DNA of 34,061 bases from positions 1 to 34,061 of the IMG/VR virus record IMGVR_UViG_3300048772_000123. One strand, 5' to 3'. Below are positions 6,748 through 14,133 of this stretch, piece after piece (position 1 is the stretch's first letter; each line of letters begins with the position of its first letter). The position numbers and the translations under genes were made by a program. The DNA comes from a virus. The notes under the pieces are model-generated. The model searched no databases. It was not told the DNA's origin and saw only the letters and a list, made by a program, of their open reading frames with translations.

Positions 6748-7173
6748 ATATTGCTTCCTTCGCTCTCGAAGTTTTCTTTGTCGGTCAGCGGCAGTATGGT
6801 CTTTGTCCCTATATTTCATGAAGTTAAGGATTAAAAAGCCGCCGTCAGTACGAATCATTCGCCTGCCATCGAACTCCGTTGATCGGCTTTCAATCTCAGG
6901 TTCCCCCAACCTTCGAAGAGCATCTAAGCCAGCATCTTTGTCGACGCCGGCCCGGTTAATGATTCCAAGGCTTGCGGCTGGTACGAAGCCGTACCAACCT
7001 GGGGGAGCCTCGAAGTCGGTGAATTCCAACTGACCAACCTCAATTTGTCGAGTGGGATCTTTGAACTCTCTTGGTTCTGCCATTAGAAGAGCTGTGATGA
7101 AGATTTCTCTGAGGTCGCGTTCAATCCAGAGCGTAGAATCGAGGATTTTGGTGTCGAGTTTTACGAATGCCAT
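6730..7173 (-). CDS. Replication-initiator-like protein (phage replisome type)
   Basis: This 147-residue protein begins MAFVKLDTKILDSTLW. That opening is common in phage replication-organiser or DnaD-like N-terminal domains, where it precedes a winged-helix. Here the wing region would be PAASLGIINRAGVDKDAGLDALRRLG, followed by a beta strand (IRTDGGFLILNFMKYRDKD) and a basic C-terminus (RQRKLRERRKQYR). It lacks the C-terminal helicase-loader half of longer family members. Its 3' end overlaps phased GTAACG boxes. The start was set at ATG 7173; a GTG six bases upstream is possible. Confidence 0.65.
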   Translation of the reverse strand: MAFVKLDTKILDSTLWIERDLREIFITALLMAEPREFKDPTRQIEVGQLEFTDFEAPPGWYGFVPAASLGIINRAGVDKDAGLDALRRLGEPEIESRSTEFDGRRMIRTDGGFLILNFMKYRDKDHTAADRQRKLRERRKQYRNGVT

Positions 7174-7215
7174 TCGCACAAAGTAACACCTGTCACTCCG
7201 TTACGCAAGACATTT

Positions 7216-7244
7216 TTGCAGCATTTGTGGAAGTCTGGTATGAT
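7216..7244 (+). promoter_or_regulatory. Sigma70-like promoter, rightward
   Basis: The -35 is TTGCAG (7216-7221) and the -10 is TATGAT (7239-7244), with an ideal 17-base spacer. The predicted transcription start is near 7251. It faces against nearly all genes in the window. Confidence 0.5.
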
Positions 7245-7250
7245 TCTTTT

Positions 7251-7344
7251 GTGATAGGGGCGTACCGCGCCCACACCTTTTGGTTGCCTCCATTTGCTGT
7301 TTCACTTACCTCCAGCCCCGGCCTCAAAGCCGGGGTTCCTTTTT
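7251..7344 (+). ncRNA. Candidate terminated small RNA (about 95 nt)
   Basis: The transcript is bounded by the promoter at 7216-7244 and an intrinsic terminator. The stem is CCCCGGC (7316-7322), loop CTCAAA, then GCCGGGG (7329-7335), followed by TTCCTTTTT. Two CCTCC motifs (7287-7291 and 7309-7313) are complementary to the GGAGG ribosome binding sites used across this genome, as in some Gram-positive regulatory RNAs. It could instead be an attenuated leader for the downstream ORFs. Low to moderate confidence. Confidence 0.42.
7316..7344 (+). terminator. Intrinsic terminator, rightward
   Basis: A perfect 7-bp GC stem (9 bp with flanking A-U and G-U pairs) with a 6-base loop is followed on the plus strand by TTCCTTTTT. 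The minus strand has no T-tract after the stem, so it is directional. Confidence 0.8.
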
Positions 7345-7386
7345 GCCTGTTTCCCACTTTTACACAATCCGGTGTATCCTGCCTAC

Positions 7387-7596
7387 ATGGACACGATTTC
7401 CACATGCGATCTGTGCAAATACTGGCAGTGGCGGCTGAGAGATGTAAGCCGATCTAAAGAAAAAGCTATCGAAGCCAACACTCAGCGCCAGTTGAACGGA
7501 TGCTCAACCGAATCAATCGGCGGCTTCCATGATGATTTCCTCTCAGTGAGACACGCTCTTGTGCGGCATAGACTCTCCGCGCATGGTACGGCATAA
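7387..7596 (+). CDS. Small plus-strand protein with CxxC (69 aa)
   Basis: A 69-residue frame opens MDTISTCDLCKYWQWRLRD and continues as a basic helical protein. It lies 43 bases after the plus-strand terminator and overlaps a second small ORF in a TAATG arrangement. No good ribosome binding site precedes the ATG, which weakens the case. The CxxC start is reminiscent of the small zinc-ribbon genes elsewhere in the window. Function unknown. Confidence 0.45.
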   Translation: MDTISTCDLCKYWQWRLRDVSRSKEKAIEANTQRQLNGCSTESIGGFHDDFLSVRHALVRHRLSAHGTA

Positions 7597-7721
7597 TGAT
7601 TGTCGAAGTCTGGAGCCTCAAGAGAGGTATCATCGACCCACCAGAGCCGCTGGAACCTGAGCACAGCGCATGGGTTGAAGACCTCTGGTGGAGGCAAAAC
7701 AACCCCGAAGAGTCTGAGTGA
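7596..7721 (+). CDS. Small acidic plus-strand protein (41 aa)
   Basis: A 41-residue frame begins on the last base of the preceding TAA. It is acidic and Trp-rich in the second half (SAWVEDLWWRQNNPEESE). The tight overlap with the first ORF supports translational coupling. No ribosome binding site or known family. Confidence 0.42.
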   Translation: MIVEVWSLKRGIIDPPEPLEPEHSAWVEDLWWRQNNPEESE

Positions 7722-7755
7722 ATAAGCTATTGGGGAACGCTGCGGAGAGAACTTC

Positions 7756-8649
7756 CTATTGCATCTGGGGATCGTTAATTATGTCACTCAGCATCTTGCA
7801 GACCTTTACCCCGAACTGGTAGCGGCTTGCAAAGTATTTCGCTAAACCTGGGTTCCTGGCTTCACCGTCCTTGGAGAACGCGAAACTGAGGGTTCTGTAG
7901 AGGATGTACTGAGTTAGGCAGTCCGGCACGATGAAGCCGTCTCCCCACCCCATAGTCTGCGCCTGCCGCTGCGCGTAGACACACTCCAAGCTAAGATTGT
8001 TCCCCATCCTCGGCCAGATGCCGACGTTCTGGATGCCGATTTTATCCCTAAACCAAACCCTCGGCTGGCTCAACGCCTGCTGGCTCCATCCGTAGAACAT
8101 CGAATCGAGATTGCTTTGTGAAGTCTCCCTCAGCGGATACGACTCGTAAGCTATCCTGACCGGAAACAAAGAATCGGCCGGCAGCGGCGTGTTCTGCTGC
8201 ATGAACGGGACTGCGAGTGTCGCTAAGTTGTAGCAGAGCGGAACGTCCGTATAAAAGTCCGAGCAAGCCGATGAGATGTACGCAATCATTTCTGCTTGCG
8301 TAAAGAGCGGATCTGTCGGATACCGCACCGGGAACGTGCTTCCGTTTATCCATTCCCCGGCAGCGTGCGGGTTGGTGAACGTTGCAGTGAAGCTCACACC
8401 CACGTTCACAGCCGTGACCGTAACAACTTCGAGGTTCCCCCCGGTCACTCCGCAGACAAGTTGAGCGCCAGTGTAAAAACAGACCGTAGGAACCCACACT
8501 GCCGGATCGGCAATCGGAATCGTTTGTGAGCCGGATGTGATCGACGCAGGGAACGTCTCGTTGATGACCGGCTGAAACAGCGCATAGCTCGCGTCTTGAA
8601 GTCGATCTATGACTCGGAGAAAACCGGAGCCGATAACAGGAGCAGCCAT
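7756..8649 (-). CDS. Neck/head-completion-like structural protein A
   Basis: This 297-residue protein has a beta-rich insertion (about residues 35-105) between helical parts. Its core segment is YPLRETSQSNLDSMFYGWSQ, then RVWFRDKIGIQNVGIWPRMGNNLSLECVY. The same architecture occurs in the 11193-11924 product (YPIRKTSLSGLDQMNPGWGQ...), so the two are paralogues or carry homologous domains. Such proteins commonly act as adaptors between portal and tail. Its start overlaps the DUF6527-like stop (TGATG). Confidence 0.72.
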   Translation of the reverse strand: MAAPVIGSGFLRVIDRLQDASYALFQPVINETFPASITSGSQTIPIADPAVWVPTVCFYTGAQLVCGVTGGNLEVVTVTAVNVGVSFTATFTNPHAAGEWINGSTFPVRYPTDPLFTQAEMIAYISSACSDFYTDVPLCYNLATLAVPFMQQNTPLPADSLFPVRIAYESYPLRETSQSNLDSMFYGWSQQALSQPRVWFRDKIGIQNVGIWPRMGNNLSLECVYAQRQAQTMGWGDGFIVPDCLTQYILYRTLSFAFSKDGEARNPGLAKYFASRYQFGVKVCKMLSDIINDPQMQ

Positions 8650-8999
8650 CAGTCCTCCCAGTCCGGCAAATCAACGGTTTGTCCTGCCAGGGAGTGCGTC
8701 GAGTCTCCAAGGAATTGAATGCGGCCATCAGTCACGAAACTGTGGCAGCGGATGCAAATGAATGAGTCCTTTTCCTTGGGATGTTCCGCATTGTAGGTAC
8801 ACCAGCAACGATCTGTATTTGCTCTGTCGGGAGCGTAATGTCCAGACTGGAAAAGCACGCTTGGTTGAAGGGTTGGAGCATCTACGCTCCCGTTCCATTG
8901 CCACGCTTTTTCTCCACTGACACGCAAGGTGTGGGACATGCCGCAACCGGGACATTTGAAAGAAGCGCGGCCTTCTGGTTCAAGACTCAACTTCGCCAT
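8649..8999 (-). CDS. DUF6527-like protein with zinc-ligand pairs
   Basis: This 116-residue protein reads FKCPGCGMSHTL...WQWNGSVDAPTLQPSVL...CIRCHSFVTDGRIQFLGDSTHSLAGQTVDLPDWE. The PT..PSVL, CHSFVTDGRIQFL and DSTH.LAG.TV.LP blocks match a small phage family I recognise as DUF6527, sometimes mislabelled as ammonia monooxygenase. The role is unknown; the Cys and His pairs suggest a bound metal. It ends on the start of the neck-like gene. Confidence 0.82.
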   Translation of the reverse strand: MAKLSLEPEGRASFKCPGCGMSHTLRVSGEKAWQWNGSVDAPTLQPSVLFQSGHYAPDRANTDRCWCTYNAEHPKEKDSFICIRCHSFVTDGRIQFLGDSTHSLAGQTVDLPDWED

Positions 9000-9014
9000 G
9001 CAATCATTTTCTAC

Positions 9015-10367
9015 TCAGCGGCTTATGGAGTCCACTGGAATCGGCTTGAAGGTTCTGGCGATGTATTGGGCAAGCGCAAAAGGAATCTTGGCGATCATGG
9101 CACTTGCGGCCTTCCTTGAATCGCTGCGGCTCCCGTGAGCCGCAGCGCCATCTTGGAACCATTTATCGCCTTTGCCATTCTCTCTGACTCCCGATATGCC
9201 GGATTGCTTTGTTCCGCCCTGCTTCCCCGGCCAGTTTGGATCGCTAAAACAGTCCCCGCCGTGTTTGATTCCGTCGCGGTATCTCTGCGCTGCCGTCACG
9301 TTGAAGCCTACGCTCTTGCCTTCTGATAGGCTGATGCCGGGAACCTTTCTGCCATCTGGATTTTGTCCTGTAACGGTTTGGCCGGGACCACCGATTGCGA
9401 ACCATGAGCCGCCGTTGTTTTTTAATCCTTCTGCACAGGCATCTTGTCCTTGTCTTCCATCCTTAAACCAATCGCCGCCCGGTCCCTTGCGGCCATCTTG
9501 ATTAGCCGCTATCTCAGCGTGCATCACTTCGCCCGGCCCCATATTATGAGTTCCCCACTTATTTTCTGCGTCGTAACTTAGGCTTCGACCGGATGTTTTC
9601 GTTCCACGGTTCTTACTATCCGCGATCTTGAACCATGACCCCGGTGGATTGTCTGTGCCGTCTGGATTTGCTTTCTTACCCATACTCTCTACGGCGGCAG
9701 TTTGAAAACTGCCGCCATCTCCATCGAATCTAAACCCAGGAACTTTCACTGCCTTCATCGCAGAAACGCTGATTCCAAATTTTGGAATACCAGCAATGAT
9801 CCGATTCCCAACCATCCCCACGTCGCCCCAAAGATAGTACGAGCCGTAGTTCGCTCTCGCCCTGCCAACCCACTTCTGCGCTCCTCTCACGTTCTCGATC
9901 ACGAGCGGAATGTAATGGCCAGCCGCTTCGATCGCTTCCCTCTGAATCCGAAAGCACGAGTTAAATAGTTCGATGAACAACTTCGGATCAGGACGTGGAT
10001 AGTCGCGCTGCCATACGCGCCAACTAAGCAACTCGACATGTGACATCTTGCTTTCTGGCTTGTCCCACCATTCAGGATCGGGAATACCAACTTCTTCTGG
10101 AGACAGTGCCCTTGCTCGCTTCCACGGCATTGCGCGATAACTTGGTTCCTGACAAGGGGGCGATGCAACAATTACGGCGGCGTCTTTGCACTCCGAGCCG
10201 TGGATTGAGCGCACGTCACGAATGATTAACTCGCCCGGATAGCCGCCACTACCGTAGTCATGCGCCTCGATGTCGAAGCCGCGGCAGTGGTAGCCTTCGG
10301 ATATGAATCCTTCAGCCCACCCACCTAAACCTGAATAGAGATCGCAACAGATTGGTTTGTCGTCCAT
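9015..10367 (-). CDS. C5 cytosine DNA methyltransferase with repeat-bearing insertion
   Basis: The product is 450 residues. Motif I is DLYSGLGG (9-16), motif IV has the catalytic Cys in SPPCQ (69-73), motif VI is IENV (157-160), and a motif X-like segment (IAKIPFALAQYIA) lies near the C-terminus. The enzyme should transfer methyl from S-adenosylmethionine to cytosine C5. Residues of about 215-415, where target recognition normally lies, are an unusual Gly/Asp/Lys-rich stretch with five or more degenerate units of the type G-G-x-W-F-x-x-x. A dispersed palindrome is encoded at residues 193-199. No cognate restriction gene is seen, so it is likely an orphan protecting phage DNA. Confidence 0.9.
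   Translation of the reverse strand: MDDKPICCDLYSGLGGWAEGFISEGYHCRGFDIEAHDYGSGGYPGELIIRDVRSIHGSECKDAAVIVASPPCQEPSYRAMPWKRARALSPEEVGIPDPEWWDKPESKMSHVELLSWRVWQRDYPRPDPKLFIELFNSCFRIQREAIEAAGHYIPLVIENVRGAQKWVGRARANYGSYYLWGDVGMVGNRIIAGIPKFGISVSAMKAVKVPGFRFDGDGGSFQTAAVESMGKKANPDGTDNPPGSWFKIADSKNRGTKTSGRSLSYDAENKWGTHNMGPGEVMHAEIAANQDGRKGPGGDWFKDGRQGQDACAEGLKNNGGSWFAIGGPGQTVTGQNPDGRKVPGISLSEGKSVGFNVTAAQRYRDGIKHGGDCFSDPNWPGKQGGTKQSGISGVRENGKGDKWFQDGAAAHGSRSDSRKAASAMIAKIPFALAQYIARTFKPIPVDSISR
9772..9788. repeat. Dispersed palindrome copy 3 (inside methyltransferase gene)
   Basis: A perfect ATTCCAAATTTTGGAAT lies within the coding sequence and is translated as IPKFGI. It is the only full copy fully internal to a gene. 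Confidence 0.9.
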
Positions 10368-10436
10368 ACTGCGTACATCATACCGCCTATTCAGCGGTCT
10401 TGGGGTTGACCTGGCTCCTGCCGCCGTAAGCAGAAC

Positions 10437-11132
10437 TCAAGCTACACGAGCGAACGCCCCGTGGAATTTGAGAGCAGCCGCGCAGTAAGCCGCATAAGCC
10501 AATTCAGGTGTTGAGAAAATTCCGAGGTATATCTTCTTCCTATTGACGCATATTTGTGCTGTCCACTTCCCGGTAACCTTATGCCAACTTACGCCCTTAT
10601 AGCCGCTCTTATTCGTACACGGTTTCTTCGTGTTCTGCATATTCTCTGCACATGAGGCAGGGCGGACGTTCTTCCTACGATTGTCTAAGGTATTACGGTT
10701 ACTGTGATCTGGCTTCGGAATGCCAGCGATTTCCCTGTGCATATACACTGAGGTTTTGTGATTCCCATCCGCGTGACGAACAGCGTAGAAACAATTTCCT
10801 TTTTTGTCTTGTTTTGCAAACCATTTCGCCTTCATGAGCCAGTAGTAATCAATTTCATCAACTATGGCCCAGAGTCCACGAGTAAGCGGAATGAGACGAC
10901 AGTACACGTCGTCGATCTTGAATGGTTTGGCGTCTTCAATAACCGGTCGAATCTTGCTTTGATGCCCTAGCACATAACGGCATGGATATCCTTGCTTGAC
11001 GCCGAATTTCCGGCTTGTCATCGTGCAGATTTTAGTTTTCTCGCCGCATTCACAATGGCAATACCCGTACCCAACCTCGCAGTCGGGACCACAGAAGATA
11101 CATGTTGGTACAATGATTGCTGAGGGTGTCAT
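10437..11132 (-). CDS. HNH homing endonuclease-like protein with AP2 domain
   Basis: This 231-residue protein starts with a Cys-rich segment typical of phage HNH proteins (CIFCGPDC...GYCHCECGEKTKI, then GYPCRYVLGHQ). The HNH core is at about 131-155 (MHREIAG, PDHSNRNTLDNRRKNVR), and a C-terminal AP2/ERF-type DNA-binding domain follows at about 175-226 (SGYKGVSWHKVTGKWTAQI...YLGIFSTPELAYAAYCAAALKFHG). It is inserted among structural genes, as expected for a free-standing homing endonuclease. In the second HNH block the usual DHINGN reads DHSNRN, which may affect activity. ATG 11132 is favoured by GGAG five bases before it. Confidence 0.9.
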   Translation of the reverse strand: MTPSAIIVPTCIFCGPDCEVGYGYCHCECGEKTKICTMTSRKFGVKQGYPCRYVLGHQSKIRPVIEDAKPFKIDDVYCRLIPLTRGLWAIVDEIDYYWLMKAKWFAKQDKKGNCFYAVRHADGNHKTSVYMHREIAGIPKPDHSNRNTLDNRRKNVRPASCAENMQNTKKPCTNKSGYKGVSWHKVTGKWTAQICVNRKKIYLGIFSTPELAYAAYCAAALKFHGAFARVA

Positions 11133-11192
11133 AGTCGCTCCAATCCAGCGATGAGGCTTGCCGGGAGGTCGCACTCCCTGACACCCTTAATT

Positions 11193-11924
11193 CTACTCTA
11201 TAGTCTTGGAATTTACAGTCGATTTTGCTCCGTAGGCCGCTGAGAACGTAAGCGAGTCGATCCGATTTTGGAACAGACTGAGATCCTTAAGCTCATTCAT
11301 GTACTCCTCGAACACAATACCTGCCTCGTCCGCTTCCTGTCCTGCCTCTTTAGCTCTCAACTGAGCCGCCGCGTACTTGGACAGCAAATCGGAGAACTCA
11401 CTTTGCAATGGAATGGTCTCATTGCCTGTTAGCGGCCTTGGGGTGTTGATCGGGCAAGCGATGAAGTCAATGACCACGTTAGCCTCCGCGACCAATTGCG
11501 GATAGATGAAGAACCCCGAAACACCCAACGGCCCCCAACCGATGATCTGTGTCCCCGGTGTCATCTGGCCCCAGCCGGGGTTCATCTGATCCAAGCCACT
11601 CAGAGAGGTCTTCCTAATGGGATATGGCGCTTTCATCCTCAACGGCGCCACAATGCCCACAGGGACCGTAGGGCTCGCGTAGAGGCCCCCTCCTGACGCC
11701 TGAAGGCTGAACCACGTCGTATTCGCTGCCAAGGTCACCTGGACGCTCACAAGCTGCACTACGCCGGTTATGAGAGACGCTTCGAAGATCCCGTCAACCA
11801 TCGCCGGATAGACCTCGCCGGTCAGCGACCAGAAAATTGGTCCAGATGGAGTAGCCGAAGGCAGGGCCTCCTCAACTCTGGACAGCACATCCGGCAACAA
11901 ATCCGAGAGTACCAGTAGCGCCAC
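11193..11924 (-). CDS. Neck/head-completion-like structural protein B
   Basis: This 243-residue protein starts at a GTG after AAGGGAACC. A beta-rich domain is followed by YPIRKTSLSGLDQMNPGWGQ, then a WGPLGVSGFFIYPQLVAEANVVIDF hydrophobic strand region and a C-terminal helical tail. The middle matches the 7756-8649 product, suggesting duplication of a neck or adaptor gene. Its neighbours are a structural gene upstream and the HNH endonuclease downstream. Confidence 0.72.
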   Translation of the reverse strand: MALLVLSDLLPDVLSRVEEALPSATPSGPIFWSLTGEVYPAMVDGIFEASLITGVVQLVSVQVTLAANTTWFSLQASGGGLYASPTVPVGIVAPLRMKAPYPIRKTSLSGLDQMNPGWGQMTPGTQIIGWGPLGVSGFFIYPQLVAEANVVIDFIACPINTPRPLTGNETIPLQSEFSDLLSKYAAAQLRAKEAGQEADEAGIVFEEYMNELKDLSLFQNRIDSLTFSAAYGAKSTVNSKTIE

Positions 11925-11935
11925 GGTTCCCTTTC

Positions 11936-11966
11936 AAAAGCAAAGCCGCCCAATGAGAGCGGCCTT
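11936..11966 (-). terminator. Intrinsic terminator, leftward
   Basis: On the minus strand, AAGGCCGC is followed by a 9-base loop, GCGGCTTT, then GCTTTTG. A single bulged G lies in the stem. It sits between the 11990-12517 gene and the neck-like gene, just after a dispersed palindrome. Confidence 0.65.
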
Positions 11967-11973
11967 GACTTGG

Positions 11974-11990
11974 ATTCCAAAATTTGGAAT
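11974..11990. repeat. Dispersed palindrome copy 4
   Basis: A perfect ATTCCAAAATTTGGAAT begins, on the minus strand, on the last base of the TGA stop of the 11990-12517 gene. An intrinsic terminator follows directly. Confidence 0.9.
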
Positions 11991-12517
11991 CAGATGATGA
12001 TTGCCGCCGCACCCATCTTGTCATTTAGCGTCCCGGCAACCCACATATCACTTGTCCTGATGGCGTTCCATTGTTCGACACCGAAATTGTCAGACCCACT
12101 AACTAAAATCTCTTGAAAAGCACTGCCTCCACCTACATTCGTAACAGTGCTGTCAGAGCCTTCCCAGATGCTCCCTGAATTATTCGTGATGTTGTTCATC
12201 CTGAGAACAGCGCAAGCAATACTCAGAACGATCTGCGTCCCACTCGGCCAGTTCGATACCGGAGCATCGCCTTCAGATATGCAAGAGAGAACGTTGGTGC
12301 TGGTATTGACTGCATTGACCATCAAGCAGTTCGTCGGACTCGATCCACCAAAACCGAGAACGATGCGGTCGCCTATTTGGTACTGGGAGGCTTTCGCAAC
12401 CGGCACGAAGTAGAATCCGTTCGGCTGCTTCAAGTTCTTGAAAGCCGCAGTCAGCTTGTCTCCGAAGAGAGGCTGTGCGGCTCCGGTGATAGTTTGTAGT
12501 CCCCAACTTCTGATCAT
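11990..12517 (-). CDS. Virion-like structural protein (175 aa)
   Basis: The protein is rich in Gly, Ser, Asn and Val with alternating beta-strand texture (YQIGDRIVLGFGGSS..NCLMVNAVNTSTNVLSC). No charged coiled coil or enzymatic motif is visible. Its start overlaps the previous stop (ATGA). Context in the head/neck block and composition suggest a decoration, neck or tail-tip protein. Confidence 0.7.
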   Translation of the reverse strand: MIRSWGLQTITGAAQPLFGDKLTAAFKNLKQPNGFYFVPVAKASQYQIGDRIVLGFGGSSPTNCLMVNAVNTSTNVLSCISEGDAPVSNWPSGTQIVLSIACAVLRMNNITNNSGSIWEGSDSTVTNVGGGSAFQEILVSGSDNFGVEQWNAIRTSDMWVAGTLNDKMGAAAIII

Positions 12518-12711
12518 GGCCGGTCCTTTTCATCCCACATTGCGTTCCCTGCCTTCGGAGAGAAGAACGAGCACTCTCCTCCACGTGGGTCTGGAATCAA
12601 ATCGAACTCCGTTGACCTGGGGATGGCAGTTGATGGACTGATCTCCGATTCCGGCTGCACAAACCGCCTCTGCACCGTTGCCTGCATGTCTGTCGATTGA
12701 TTCTTCTTCAT
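12514..12711 (-). CDS. Small hypothetical protein (65 aa)
   Basis: The ATG at 12711 follows GGGAGG with seven-base spacing and overlaps the upstream stop (ATGA). The 65-residue product is polar and probably disordered, with many Pro and Ser. Coupled between two structural-block genes. Function unknown. Confidence 0.72.
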   Translation of the reverse strand: MKKNQSTDMQATVQRRFVQPESEISPSTAIPRSTEFDLIPDPRGGECSFFSPKAGNAMWDEKDRP

Positions 12712-13103
12712 CTGCGTACCTCCCCTACCGTTACACCGTGAGGCAAAACCTGTCCTGGCGGCGTTTGCCAATTCTCTCGCGGCATCCTCGGCTGGTCCCA
12801 GTTCGACCTGTTCTCATTCAAGACTACACTCGAACATCCGTGCTCTTTCTCAAGCCGCTGAAGATGCTGCATACTCTCGACGTGAACCGGCTTCCCTGTG
12901 ATCGTTGTCGTCACGAAATCAAATGCGCTCTTGGCTACGTTCGGCAATACTTGGCCACGGCCGTAGAAGCAGTCCGTACAGAGGAAGGCTTGTCTTTCAG
13001 CGGAATACACGAACCCGCCGCCGCTATATACGGTATGCTTCAAGCATCCTTCGTTAGCACAGTAGTTCTTCTTGTATGCCAAATTCAGTTCCTCGAAAAT
13101 CAT
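12708..13103 (-). CDS. Cys-containing hypothetical protein (131 aa)
   Basis: The N-terminus reads FEELNLAYKKNYCANEGCLKHTVYSGGGFVYS, then FLCTDCFYGRG, giving a four-Cys metal site of about 30-residue span. The C-terminal half is polar with a Trp/Pro-rich end. The ATG at 13103 is preferred over an upstream TTG, though neither has a good ribosome binding site. The family is unknown. Confidence 0.68.
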   Translation of the reverse strand: MIFEELNLAYKKNYCANEGCLKHTVYSGGGFVYSAERQAFLCTDCFYGRGQVLPNVAKSAFDFVTTTITGKPVHVESMQHLQRLEKEHGCSSVVLNENRSNWDQPRMPRENWQTPPGQVLPHGVTVGEVRR

Positions 13104-13141
13104 TATGCGCTGTAGGACCAAGCGGCTTCAATTGAAAACCG

Positions 13142-14125
13142 TTAGCGGTGCATCTGACCCCAAAGCGAGTTGTCGCCGCCTACATTCACTTCGTCGTTGT
13201 AATCCCACTGCACAGCTTGCTGTTCCAGACCCTCGTCGGCGTTCTCCATCTCAAGAAGGTCTTTCTCGAATTGCTTCTCCTTGTTGGCCGCAACCGTAAT
13301 CGCCGTCATTGGGTCGTAGTAAGTGTTCTGCTTGGGTCGATACTGAAGAGCATCCGCAATCGCCCCGGTCACCACAAGGTCTGACCTGATCCACGCCTGC
13401 GGTGAGTCGCTATCGAGAATCATGTTCGGCGGTTGTGTGTAAGCCTCAAATGGGAAGGTCTGAGCCGCATACGGAGAAGGCCACACTTCGACCTGAAACT
13501 GTCCGTCTGGGGTCGGAGGCCGCGTAGCCATCGTTGTAGCCCAACCCATAGACGCTCGCCATTGGTCACGAGCTTCAAGTACCTGGACAGGGACACCAAT
13601 CTCTAAGGGCCAACCGAACAAGGCGTTTGACGCCCATTTCAGCCTCTTAACATTTGCCCCGAAACTTATGTAAACCTCTAAAATGTAATACGCGCCACTG
13701 AAGCTCGGTCCTGGGTATGGAGTGTCTAGCGTCAACTGCTGCAACCCTGGATTGACGAAGACGATGGTTTGGTAAGGCTGTGTGAACGTCTGCCGGAACT
13801 GAAGCCCAACAAGAGCAGGAGTCCATGCGGTCCCGATCCCCTGAACGATGTTGCTGTTGTAGGTGACCGTGCAGGTTCCCGTGGTCTGGATGTTGGGGAC
13901 ATTCGCTACGCCGCGTACCTTGGTCGCATACCACGATCTGCGGTCGATGATCTGCCGCATCCGGTTATTCACCATGCGGCCAGCTACTTCGGAGTCTACG
14001 TTCGAATTCCAGTTCGTGACTTCACGAAGCATGGTGCCAAAATTTGACTGCACCGAAAACGCTTGGCTGTACGGGCTACTTCCGACTTGGAAGGGAAATA
14101 ACGGCGATGTCAGGACTACAGGCAT
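13142..14125 (-). CDS. Head-to-tail connector/adaptor-like protein
   Basis: This is a 327-residue protein. The N-terminal half holds helix MLREVTNWNSNVDSEVAGRMVNNRMRQII followed by a beta domain. Then come the segments VPVQVLEARDQWRASMGWA and VEVWPSPYAAQTFPFEAYTQPP, and a C-terminal helical region with KEKQFEKDLLEMENADE. The architecture (helical, beta insertion, WPSP strand, helical end) resembles phage neck adaptors and is shared loosely with the 11193 and 7756 products. It is the first neck-like gene after the capsid block. Confidence 0.75.
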   Translation of the reverse strand: MPVVLTSPLFPFQVGSSPYSQAFSVQSNFGTMLREVTNWNSNVDSEVAGRMVNNRMRQIIDRRSWYATKVRGVANVPNIQTTGTCTVTYNSNIVQGIGTAWTPALVGLQFRQTFTQPYQTIVFVNPGLQQLTLDTPYPGPSFSGAYYILEVYISFGANVKRLKWASNALFGWPLEIGVPVQVLEARDQWRASMGWATTMATRPPTPDGQFQVEVWPSPYAAQTFPFEAYTQPPNMILDSDSPQAWIRSDLVVTGAIADALQYRPKQNTYYDPMTAITVAANKEKQFEKDLLEMENADEGLEQQAVQWDYNDEVNVGGDNSLWGQMHR

Positions 14126-14133
14126 CTAGGCTC

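Larger units (their letters stand above)
7180..7386. other. Divergent intergenic region with plus-strand signals
   Basis: Two hundred bases separate the leftward initiator-like gene from the rightward small ORFs. The region holds a sigma70-like plus-strand promoter (TTGCAG, 17-base spacer, TATGAT) and a plus-oriented intrinsic terminator. A single further GTTACG box lies at about 7200. Confidence 0.6.

Noticed and set aside
7193-7405. Minus-strand frames across 7193-7405, including a 34-residue one starting at a GTG after GGAGG
   Set aside because: The GGAGG on this strand is the complement of the CCTCC in the plus-strand RNA candidate. The products look random, and the region has plus-strand signals. 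It remains an alternative explanation for the CCTCC motifs.
10368-10436. TATGAT before the methyltransferase start as a promoter
   Set aside because: The -10-like box has no acceptable -35 on the same strand at 16-18 bases, so it was not reported as a promoter.
14036-14047. GCCAAAATTTGAC resembling the dispersed palindrome
   Set aside because: Only one arm matches; the other is TTTGAC. It is likely chance within a structural gene.
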